Assembly: GCA_900544595.1 (NCBI GenBank)
Contig: UQVQ01000001.1
Coordinates: 1 to 64,000, forward strand
Length of the DNA stretch: 64,000 nt
Direction of reading: 5' to 3'
Source: an uncultured Bacillota bacterium
GTDB taxonomy: Bacteria > Bacillota > Clostridia > Christensenellales > UBA1242
Below, in pieces: positions 50,743 through 58,012 of this stretch. The notes below the pieces were generated by a model that worked only from the letters and a program-made list of their open reading frames with translations, searched no databases and was not told where the DNA came from. The position numbers were made by a program, and so were the translations under genes. Positions within the stretch are counted from its first letter, which is position 1. Each line of letters begins with the position of its first letter.

Positions 50743-51866
50743 TTTTTTTAGATAATGCAAGCACAACCCGTCTTTGCGATGAGGCAAAAAGTGAGATTGA
50801 AAAATCTCACGATTTGTTTTATAATCCATCGGCTGTTTATGGGAAAAGCCTTGAAATAAGAAAAAAATTTGACGAGGCAAAACAAAACATTTGCCGCGCT
50901 CTTGGCGTTTCATACAATAACAATTTAATAATAACGGGAAGCGCAACCGAGGCAAACAACCTTGCAATTTTTGGAAGCATTAAAAAAACAGATTCCCAAC
51001 TTGTTTTTGGCGCGGGGGAGCATCCTTCTGTTTATAATTGCGCCCTTGAACTTAAAGCAAGAGGATTTAATGTTGTTTTTGCTCCGCTTGCAAAAACTGG
51101 GGAAGTTGATTTGGAAATTCTTTCAAAAATTTTGGAAAAACCAACTGCTTTTGTTTCAATTATGACCGTTAGTAACGAAACTGGCGCAATAAATAACATT
51201 CAAAAAATTTCCAAACTTGTTCGAAAAACCAACCCAAATGCAATTTTCCACAGCGACGGAGTTCAAGCCTTTGGAAAAATTTCAACAAATGTTTTAAATA
51301 TGGATGTTGATTTGTTTTCAATAAGCGCCCATAAAATTGGCGGACCAAAAGGCATTGGCGCGCTTTATGTTAAAAACATTAAAAAACTTAAACCAATAAT
51401 CTTTGGCGGTGGGCAGGAATTTGGACTTCGAAGCGGAACTGAAAACACGATGTTCACTCTTGCTTTTGGTGCAATTGCAAAAAACCTTAAAATTAAGGAA
51501 AATTTTGAGAAAACAAACGAAATAAGAAATTATGTTCGAAACTTTTTCGAGAATAAAGATGGCGTTGAAATTAACTCGCCAAAAGATGCAAGCCCATATG
51601 TTTTAAGCCTATCCTTTTGCGGTGTTCGCGGCGAAACTCTTGTTCACGTTTTGGAAGGCGATGACGTTATAGTTGGAACAGGAAGCGCGTGTTCAAGCAA
51701 AAAAGGTGCGCTCAATCGAACCCTGGAAGAAATGGGCAAAACAAAAGAAGAAAATGAAGGAGCTGTTCGAATTTCATTTTCAAAAGAAACAACTCTCGAT
51801 GAAGTTAAACAAGCGTGCAACATAATTTATGATTCATACTTAAAACTCAAAGAAAAACTAAAATAA
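50739..51866 (+). CDS. nifS: Cysteine desulfurase (NifS/IscS-like, thiI partner)
   Basis: 375 residues. PLP enzyme that takes sulfur from cysteine as a persulfide. LDNASTTRLCDEA at the N-terminus, PLP Lys in SAHKIGGPKGIGALY, GGGQEFGLRSGTEN and the catalytic Cys loop GTGSACSSKK are present. Followed 12 nt later by thiI, so its main job is probably sulfur for tRNA 4-thiouridine, as NifZ-ThiI in Bacillus; Fe-S supply is possible too. ATGA overlap with pheT. Confidence 0.93.
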   Translation: MIFLDNASTTRLCDEAKSEIEKSHDLFYNPSAVYGKSLEIRKKFDEAKQNICRALGVSYNNNLIITGSATEANNLAIFGSIKKTDSQLVFGAGEHPSVYNCALELKARGFNVVFAPLAKTGEVDLEILSKILEKPTAFVSIMTVSNETGAINNIQKISKLVRKTNPNAIFHSDGVQAFGKISTNVLNMDVDLFSISAHKIGGPKGIGALYVKNIKKLKPIIFGGGQEFGLRSGTENTMFTLAFGAIAKNLKIKENFEKTNEIRNYVRNFFENKDGVEINSPKDASPYVLSLSFCGVRGETLVHVLEGDDVIVGTGSACSSKKGALNRTLEEMGKTKEENEGAVRISFSKETTLDEVKQACNIIYDSYLKLKEKLK

Positions 51867-51878
51867 AAAGGAAATAAA

Positions 51879-53063
51879 ATGGAAAAAGTTTTGCTTCTTA
51901 GATATGGTGAAATCCACCTTAAAGGGAAAAACCGCGGGTTTTTTGATAACCAACTCATAAAAAATATTTTGCAAACAGCAAATAAAATTGACGAAAACGC
52001 AAAGATTAAGAAAGTTGGCGGGAGATATTTGCTTTGTAATTTCAGCGAAGAAAATTTACTTGCTCTTTCAACCGAAGTTTCAAAGGTTTTCGGGCTTGTT
52101 TCGCTTTCAATTGCAACAGCTGTTTCTTCAAGTCAAGAAAAAATTGAAACCTGCCTTGAAAAACTTTTGGAAGAAGACGAATTTGGTCTTGATTTAGCAA
52201 AAACATTCAAGGTTGATGTTAAACGCGCGGATAAAAGATTCCCGGTTCAGTCCATGGAATATGAACGCCAACTTGGCGGAATTGTTTTAAATAAATTTCC
52301 ACACTTAAAAGTTAACTTAACAACTCCAGAAAAAACAATTTATGTTGACATTCGTGAAAACGGCGAAACATTTATTTTCTCAAATAAAATCAAATGCGCC
52401 GGCGGAATCCCAGTTGGAACAAGCGGGAAAGGTCTTGTTATGCTTTCGGGCGGAATTGACAGTCCAGTTGCGGCATATATGATGGCAAAAAGAGGAATGA
52501 GCCTTTCTGCTGTCCATTTCCATTCTTTCCCATACACAAGCCAACTTGCAAAAGAAAAAGTTATTTCTCTTGCGCAACTTCTTGTTCCATACACGGGAAA
52601 TTTCAATCTTTATGTTGTTTCATTCAGGAAAATTCAAGAAGAAATCCATAAAAATTGCAAAGAAGGCTATATGATAACAATTATGCGCCGAATTATGATG
52701 AGAATTTGCGAAAAACTTTCAAAGAAATTCGGATTTCAAGCCGTTATAACAGGCGAAAACTTAGGGCAAGTTGCTTCTCAAACGGTTGAAAGTATGACCT
52801 CAACAGAAAGTGTTCTAAGTCCATTTTTGCCAGTTTTCCGCCCTCTTGTTGCGTTCGATAAGATTGATATTATTGAAATTGCAAAACAAATTGGAACATA
52901 TGAAACATCAATTTTGCCATATGAAGACTGCTGCACGGTTTTCTTGCCAAAAAATCCAATAATTAAGCCAAGAATCGAAAATGTTGAAAAAGAAGAGCGA
53001 CACTTGGAAATTGACAAACTTGTTGATGAAGCAATCAAGAATATGGAAATAGTTAGAATTTAG
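51879..53063 (+). CDS. thiI: tRNA 4-thiouridine synthetase ThiI
   Basis: 394 residues, the short form without a rhodanese domain. N-terminal ferredoxin-like and THUMP domains (LLLRYGEIHLKGKN, RRADKRFP-type), PP-loop VMLSGGIDSPVAAYMM and GENLGQVASQT. Uses sulfur from the adjacent desulfurase to make s4U8 in tRNA, and may also supply thiamin synthesis. AAGGAAA lies upstream. Placement behind pheST ties aminoacylation and tRNA modification in one transcript. Confidence 0.95.
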   Translation: MEKVLLLRYGEIHLKGKNRGFFDNQLIKNILQTANKIDENAKIKKVGGRYLLCNFSEENLLALSTEVSKVFGLVSLSIATAVSSSQEKIETCLEKLLEEDEFGLDLAKTFKVDVKRADKRFPVQSMEYERQLGGIVLNKFPHLKVNLTTPEKTIYVDIRENGETFIFSNKIKCAGGIPVGTSGKGLVMLSGGIDSPVAAYMMAKRGMSLSAVHFHSFPYTSQLAKEKVISLAQLLVPYTGNFNLYVVSFRKIQEEIHKNCKEGYMITIMRRIMMRICEKLSKKFGFQAVITGENLGQVASQTVESMTSTESVLSPFLPVFRPLVAFDKIDIIEIAKQIGTYETSILPYEDCCTVFLPKNPIIKPRIENVEKEERHLEIDKLVDEAIKNMEIVRI

Positions 53064-53066
53064 ACA

Positions 53067-53095
53067 TTGACACTTAACATTTTTAAGAGTATAAT
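53067..53095 (+). promoter_or_regulatory. Consensus promoter of the 154-residue protein gene
   Basis: TTGACA (53067-53072), 17-bp spacer, TATAAT (53090-53095): both boxes match consensus fully. It begins 4 nt after the thiI stop. Confidence 0.85.
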
Positions 53096-53118
53096 AAACC
53101 TGTATATGGAGAAAAAAC

Positions 53119-53583
53119 ATGATTAGACGCGAAGATTATAATGTTATGAACTCAAAAAAACCTGAAAAATCGCTTTCAATTGAAAAAGCATTTATCAATG
53201 AAAATAATGATTTAGTTTTAGTTAACGAGGGAAAGGGAAAATATATTCCAACCTCATCAACAACATTTTTAAATTCACTTCAAGAACTTGATTCAAAATT
53301 TTTCACCGAGGAATTTGTTGATGGCATTCGCAATAAAGCGTGGGGAAAAGTTCTAAAAAGCGACTTAAGATTCATTAAGAATTCAATAAAAAATGAAGAA
53401 GAAGCATCTAATAAGATTTATGAGATAACAAAAAAATCTGCTGAGGTTGAAGCTCTTTTGCTTGTTAAACAAAAAGAAAGAAATTTAACTTTAAATCAAA
53501 AAGCAATTTTTTCGTTTGTTAGTGCATTCAATAACACATCAAAAACAACGTCAAAACAAAATGAAAATGTTGAAAGTAAGTAG
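53119..53583 (+). CDS. Unknown small cytoplasmic protein
   Basis: 154 residues, no signal peptide or membrane segment. A basic head, then LVNEGKGKYIPTSSTTFLNSL and a helical Lys/Glu-rich middle (NKIYEITKKSAEVEALLL). Not recognised. Start at 53119 with GGAG 9 nt upstream; a second ATG at 53146 is possible. It has a perfect consensus promoter and its own terminator, so strong, simple expression is expected. Looks native in codon use. Confidence 0.6.
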   Translation: MIRREDYNVMNSKKPEKSLSIEKAFINENNDLVLVNEGKGKYIPTSSTTFLNSLQELDSKFFTEEFVDGIRNKAWGKVLKSDLRFIKNSIKNEEEASNKIYEITKKSAEVEALLLVKQKERNLTLNQKAIFSFVSAFNNTSKTTSKQNENVESK

Positions 53584-53586
53584 TTT

Positions 53587-53612
53587 AAAACGGCAAATAA
53601 GCCGTTTTTTTA
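53587..53612 (+). terminator. Terminator
   Basis: AAAACGGC and GCCGTTTT around AAATAA, then a T-run, right after the stop at 53583. Confidence 0.9.
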
Positions 53613-53652
53613 TTTTATCTGTCAAAATTTTTAAATAAAAATCTAAAAAGAG

Positions 53653-53681
53653 TTTGCAAATTTGGAAAAATAGGTTACAAT
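53653..53681 (+). promoter_or_regulatory. Promoter of rny
   Basis: TTTGCA (53653-53658), 17-bp spacer, TACAAT (53676-53681). It leaves a leader of about 110 nt holding a partial inverted repeat (AAGCTAA / TTAGCTT, near 53702-53723) and GGAG before the ATG. Confidence 0.6.
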
Positions 53682-53800
53682 TACTTTGTAAGTTTAATTA
53701 AAAGCTAATTGAATTTAGCTTAGCATATAAACATTTTTAATATAATTCGGCCAAATTTGGGCTTTTAGTTAGATTTAAAATTTATTTTTGGAGAAGAAAT

Positions 53801-55384
53801 ATGACAATAGCATTATTGAGTGTTTCTTCATTAGCCGCAAGCCTTATTGGAGTTGGTTGTGGAATTGCTGGAATTGCGATTGGCATTTTCGCGGCTTATT
53901 TCCTTCTTTCAAGAAAAATTGGAAAAACAAAAACTAAGGCAGCTAAGATAATTGAAGAAGCCTATGCAGAAGCAAAAACTGCAAAAAAAGAAGCGATCTT
54001 AGAAGCAAAAGAAGAAGTTCATAAACTTCGTGTTGATTTCGACAAAGAAGTTAAAGATCGCCGCGTTGAAATTCAACGCTCGGAAGACAGACTTTCTCAA
54101 AGAGAGGAGTTTGTTGAGAAAAAAGAGCTTTCGCTCGACAAAAAACAAGAACAAATTGAAGAGATGAAAGACAAACTTCAACAACGTGAAAGCGAAGTTG
54201 AAAAACTTAAAGAGAATGAAAGCAAAGTTCTTGAATCGATGAGAGCGGAACTTGAAAAAGTTGCTCGAATGACAAAAGAAGAAGCAAAACAATCTTTAAT
54301 TAACTCAATGGTTGACCAAGCAAAAATTGACGCCGCAAGAGAAGTTAAAGAAATTGAAGAAGAGGCAAAAGCCGACGGACAAAAGAAAGCACAAAACATA
54401 ATTGCTTCGGCAATTCAACGTTGCGCAACCGATATGGTTAGTGAAATAACTGTAACATCCGTTGCTCTTCCAAACGACGAACTTAAAGGAAGAATCATTG
54501 GCCGCGAAGGAAGAAACATTCGTGCGCTTGAAGCCGCAACTGGCGTTGACCTTATTGTTGACGACACACCAGAAACAATAACAGTTTCTTGTTTCGACCC
54601 TGTTCGCCGCGAAGTTGCAAGAGTTGCTCTTGAAAAACTTATTATGGACGGAAGAATTCACCCAACAAGAATTGAAGAACTTGTTGCGAAAGCACAAAAA
54701 GATATTGATCAAAAAATTAAGGAAGCAGGCGAAAACGCTGCTAATGACGCAGGAATTTATAACTTACACCCAGAACTTATCAAAATTCTTGGCCGCCTTA
54801 AATATAGAACAAGTTATGGTCAAAACTGCTTGAAACACAGCCTTGAAACATCCTATATTGCAGGGCTTTTGGCAGCAGAACTTGGGGCAGACGAAAAAAT
54901 TGCTCGCCGCGGAGGCTTACTCCACGACATTGGAAAAGCGCTTGACCACGAAATGGAAGGAACACACGTTACAATTGGTGTTGACCTTGCTAAAAAATAT
55001 AAGGAAAGCCCAGCGGTTGTCCACTGCATTGAAGCGCACCACTTTAACGTTGAATTCCAAAGCGTTGAGGCGGTTCTTGTTCAAGTTGCCGATGCAATTT
55101 CAAGTTCTCGTCCAGGCGCACGCCGCGAAACAATTGAAGCATATGTTAAACGTCTTGAAAAACTTGAAGAAATTGCAAATTCGTTTAAGGGCGTTGACAA
55201 ATCATATGCGGTTCAAGCGGGACGCGAAGTTAGAATTATCGTTAAACCAGAAGAAATTTCCGACGATATGGCAGTTTTTATGGCGAAAGATATTGCAAAG
55301 AAAATTGAAGACGAAATGGAATATCCAGGACAAATTAAAGTTAATGTCATTCGCGAAAGCAGATTCACAGAAACTGCAAAATAA
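53801..55384 (+). CDS. rny: Ribonuclease Y
   Basis: 527 residues. Membrane-anchored endoribonuclease that starts mRNA decay in Bacillota. One N-terminal helix (about 12-36), a long charged coiled coil (about 40-200), KH domain (GRIIGREGRNIRALEAATGVD in part) and HD domain with GGLLHDIGKALD and IEAHH. Length is typical (about 520). GGAG lies 7 nt before the start. Confidence 0.97.
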   Translation: MTIALLSVSSLAASLIGVGCGIAGIAIGIFAAYFLLSRKIGKTKTKAAKIIEEAYAEAKTAKKEAILEAKEEVHKLRVDFDKEVKDRRVEIQRSEDRLSQREEFVEKKELSLDKKQEQIEEMKDKLQQRESEVEKLKENESKVLESMRAELEKVARMTKEEAKQSLINSMVDQAKIDAAREVKEIEEEAKADGQKKAQNIIASAIQRCATDMVSEITVTSVALPNDELKGRIIGREGRNIRALEAATGVDLIVDDTPETITVSCFDPVRREVARVALEKLIMDGRIHPTRIEELVAKAQKDIDQKIKEAGENAANDAGIYNLHPELIKILGRLKYRTSYGQNCLKHSLETSYIAGLLAAELGADEKIARRGGLLHDIGKALDHEMEGTHVTIGVDLAKKYKESPAVVHCIEAHHFNVEFQSVEAVLVQVADAISSSRPGARRETIEAYVKRLEKLEEIANSFKGVDKSYAVQAGREVRIIVKPEEISDDMAVFMAKDIAKKIEDEMEYPGQIKVNVIRESRFTETAK

Positions 55385-55390
55385 CAATTT

Positions 55391-55420
55391 AAAAAGAGCA
55401 AAAACTTGCTCTTTTTTTTT
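55391..55420 (+). terminator. Terminator of rny
   Basis: AAAAAGAGCAA and TTGCTCTTTTT around AAAC with a nine-T run, directly followed by the rnhA -35 box. Confidence 0.9.
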
Positions 55421-55421
55421 G

Positions 55422-55450
55422 TTGCGATACGCGGCAAAAAATGATAAAAT
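55422..55450 (+). promoter_or_regulatory. Promoter of rnhA, leaderless
   Basis: TTGCGA (55422-55427), 17-bp spacer, TGA-TAAAAT (-10 at 55445-55450), then 6 nt to ATG 55457. No ribosome binding site. Confidence 0.75.
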
Positions 55451-55456
55451 ATATTT

Positions 55457-55927
55457 ATGAAAAATGTCGATTTATACACTGATGGAGCATGCAGCGGGAA
55501 TCCAGGCGTTGGCGGTTGGGCAGCTGTTTTAATTTACAAAGGAAAACAAAAAGAATTTTCTGGAGGCGAAAGAGAAACAACCAATAATCGAATGGAACTT
55601 ACTGCGGTGATTCGCGGGCTTGAAGCGCTTAAAGAAAAATGCAATGTAACAATTTACAGCGATTCCGCCTATGTTGTTAATGCGGTTAATAACGATTGGA
55701 TAACAAATTGGCAACTTAACGGCTGGAAGAACTCTGCGAAAGACAATGTTTCAAACCAAGACCTTTGGGAAAAACTTCTAGACCTTCTTACTTTCCACCC
55801 TTCTGTTTTTGTTAAAGTTAAGGGGCATTCAACAAACGAGCTTAATAATCTTTGTGATAAACTTGCAGTTGCGGAGGTTCAAAAAATTAAAGCACAGGAC
55901 GAAAAATCTTCAATTAGTAATAACTAG
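55457..55927 (+). CDS. rnhA: Ribonuclease HI
   Basis: 156 residues. Degrades RNA in RNA-DNA hybrids. Catalytic residues in order: Asp in YTDGACSGNPG, Glu in NRMELTAVI, Asp in IYSDSAYV, and His plus Asp in VKGHSTNELNNLCDKLA. The basic handle is short. Leaderless start; the longest gap between -10 and ATG is 6 nt. Confidence 0.96.
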   Translation: MKNVDLYTDGACSGNPGVGGWAAVLIYKGKQKEFSGGERETTNNRMELTAVIRGLEALKEKCNVTIYSDSAYVVNAVNNDWITNWQLNGWKNSAKDNVSNQDLWEKLLDLLTFHPSVFVKVKGHSTNELNNLCDKLAVAEVQKIKAQDEKSSISNN

Positions 55928-55945
55928 AACAAAAATTTATAAAAA

Positions 55946-55972
55946 TTAAAAAGAGCAGTCCGCTCTTTTTTT
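55946..55972 (+). terminator. Terminator of rnhA
   Basis: AAAAAGAGC and GCTCTTTTT around AGTCC, then T. Confidence 0.88.
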
Positions 55973-55993
55973 GTGCTTATTCCCTTTGATATA

Positions 55994-56025
55994 AAAAAAC
56001 ATTATCAAATCCGATAATGTTTTTT
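55994..56025. terminator. Terminator of the PadR-membrane gene
   Basis: AAAAAACATTATC and GATAATGTTTTTT around AAATCC; with A/T runs on both sides it can serve the minus-strand gene ending at 56048. Confidence 0.88.
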
Positions 56026-56047
56026 AATTGCCTTTTAAAAAGAGAGT

Positions 56048-57661
56048 TTATTTATACTTAACAAGTCTTTTTACTTTTCTAACAACTTGTTCAATAAGCA
56101 TATTGATGAATGGAAAAACAACAATATGAAGGGAAAGAACAATTGGATAGATAAGAAGAGGGAAGTATTTAAGAGTTGTGTTGGCGCGGAACCCAATAAT
56201 TAAGTTGATTCCAATTACAACCAGCATTATTGCAGCGCCGGCAAGAACAAAAAGCCATGGCGAAGGGTTTTCTTTTTTCATTTGAATTATGTTTCTTGCT
56301 TTAGATTTATAATAAAGGTAGGCATAAAGCCCAACAGCAACAAGCGAAAGACAAGGAATAATAATGTAAATAACTTTGCCAATTGAATCTGCTTTAACGC
56401 CGAAATAGAAGGCAAAAGCAAAAATTAAACTTAAAAGACAGAACAAACTTCCACGAATAAGGCGAGTTAAGGCTGGATTAACATATTGCGAAGCATTTTT
56501 GTCTTTCCCACGATATTGCGAAAATCCAATTCCTTTCGATCCATAATATGTTTCAAGGCTTGAATAACTGTTGAAAATTTTTGAATCGCTTTTTTCGCGA
56601 ATATATGTGTTTTCAACTTTGTCAAATTCTTCGCGCTTTGGTTTTGGTTGTTGTTTTTGAGCTGGAGCAGAAGGACGAGAAGACATTTCAAGTTCTTTTT
56701 GTTTGCGCTTTTGCGCTTCAAATTCATCAATTTTATGTTGAATTTTCGCCATAGATTTTTCGTGGTCGAATGGTTTAACCATTAAATCTGAAATTTTTTC
56801 CTGATACATTTCTTTTTCTTTTCGGTCGGCTTTTGTTTCTTTTTCTTTAAGTTTTGAATTTAAATAGGACGTGTTGCGTTGCTCAATGTTAAGAGTTGCA
56901 GGTTCAAATTTTTCAAATTTTGGGAAAGAGTAGTCTTCCAAAGTTTCGGTTATAAATTTTCCGTCGTCTGCCGCCATATCAACTTCGCTAAACAAATCAT
57001 ATTGCTCTTGGTTAACATCTTTTTCCTCTTGCGCTTTATCTTCAAGAGCAGGGGCTTTTTCTTGTTCAACCTTTTCTTCCTCTTGTTTTGCAAGGTTAAA
57101 GATGTTTTCTTGCGCAGCAATTTGGATTGGTTCGTTTTCAACTTCAATTTCTTTTGTTCCTTCTGGAACAATTGAAACAGGTTTAGCGCTGTTTAAAACA
57201 ATCCCGCTTTCATTTGGCACGCGATATTCTTCTGTTTCTTTCAAATCAAATGAGTTTTCAAAAGTTTCTGGCTCTGTTTTAAATTCCTCGTGTTTTTCAA
57301 CATCAAGTTTAGTTTCTTCCAATGTGTTTGATTCTTTTTGCTCTTCAATTGGGCTGGCAGGTTGATTTGAAATGCCATAGAAAGAAAAATCAACTGGGTT
57401 TTCTTCCAAAAATTTTCTTCCGTCGTTTGTTAAGCAATAGTAGTGCCTTTTCCCGCCAATTGCGCTGTCTTTCCAATATGACGAAACAAGTTTTTGAACT
57501 TCCATTCTTTTCAAACTGCTGTATAAAGAGGGTTGTTTAATTTCAATTCCTGTTTTTGCTTTAATTTCTTCAATGATTTCATAGCCATATTTATCGCCCG
57601 AAACCAAACAGGAAAGTATTGTTGGGTTAAGTTGCCCACGTGGGAATTCATTTATGTCCAT
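56048..57661 (-). CDS. Membrane-anchored PadR-family regulator
   Basis: 537 residues, against about 110-180 for normal PadR. Residues 1-95 are a PadR winged helix: RGQLNPTILSCLVSGDKYGYE (start), KQPSLYSSLKRME and RHYYCLTNDGRKFLEEN. A roughly 290-residue acidic, Glu/Lys-rich disordered linker follows, then at least four membrane helices (about 405-530) and a basic C-terminus. So the DNA-binding head is tethered to the membrane. It is divergent from an ABC-transporter operon across a 350-bp region, the usual PadR layout for controlling efflux genes. GAGG precedes the start. Fusion is in one open frame with no sign of error. Confidence 0.85.
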   Translation of the reverse strand: MDINEFPRGQLNPTILSCLVSGDKYGYEIIEEIKAKTGIEIKQPSLYSSLKRMEVQKLVSSYWKDSAIGGKRHYYCLTNDGRKFLEENPVDFSFYGISNQPASPIEEQKESNTLEETKLDVEKHEEFKTEPETFENSFDLKETEEYRVPNESGIVLNSAKPVSIVPEGTKEIEVENEPIQIAAQENIFNLAKQEEEKVEQEKAPALEDKAQEEKDVNQEQYDLFSEVDMAADDGKFITETLEDYSFPKFEKFEPATLNIEQRNTSYLNSKLKEKETKADRKEKEMYQEKISDLMVKPFDHEKSMAKIQHKIDEFEAQKRKQKELEMSSRPSAPAQKQQPKPKREEFDKVENTYIREKSDSKIFNSYSSLETYYGSKGIGFSQYRGKDKNASQYVNPALTRLIRGSLFCLLSLIFAFAFYFGVKADSIGKVIYIIIPCLSLVAVGLYAYLYYKSKARNIIQMKKENPSPWLFVLAGAAIMLVVIGINLIIGFRANTTLKYFPLLIYPIVLSLHIVVFPFINMLIEQVVRKVKRLVKYK

Positions 57662-57678
57662 ATATATACCTCAAAAAT

Positions 57679-57707
57679 TATATAACAAAATATAACAAAA
57701 AAGTCAA
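57679..57707 (-). promoter_or_regulatory. Promoter of the PadR-membrane gene
   Basis: Minus strand TTGACT (57707-57702), 17-bp spacer, TATATA (57684-57679); a TATAAT two bases further on (spacer 19) is an alternative. Confidence 0.65.
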
Positions 57708-57722
57708 CAAAATTGCAGGTGC

Positions 57723-57752
57723 TATGCATTTTAACTTGTGTGTTATGCATAA
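57723..57752. promoter_or_regulatory. Paired ATGCAT palindromes, candidate PadR operator
   Basis: TATGCATT (57723-57730) and TTATGCATAA (57743-57752) place two ATGCAT palindromes exactly 21 bp apart, two helical turns, on the same DNA face. They lie 16 bp upstream of the PadR promoter's -35 box, within the divergent region. Classic PadR sites read ATGT-N8-ACAT, so this is a variant at best. Confidence 0.45.
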
Positions 57753-57965
57753 ATAACACCACAATATATAGTGTAAATTTTGTAAAAATTAAAAATTTTT
57801 TAATATTTAAAAAATAGAACATAAAGTTCATCGTTTTAAACACAAATTTTGAAGATAAATTTAAAAAGCATATTTTTTTGTTAGACTTAAAGAAAAGAGA
57901 TAAAAGTCCTTTTAATATTAAAAATATCATTTTTAAAATAAAATTAGCAAAAGCGTTTATTTATT

Positions 57966-57994
57966 TTGATAATTTGTGCAAACTAATGTATAAT
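57966..57994 (+). promoter_or_regulatory. Promoter of the YwaF-ABC operon
   Basis: TTGATA (57966-57971), 17-bp spacer, TATAAT (57989-57994). Short leader with AAGGTGG before ATG 58013. Confidence 0.75.
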
Positions 57995-58012
57995 GTTCGA
58001 AAAAGGTGGAAA

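Noticed and set aside
53105..53125. Six-codon upstream ORF (MEKKHD) before the 154-residue protein
   Set aside because: It only overlaps the GGAG ribosome binding site by chance and has no site of its own.
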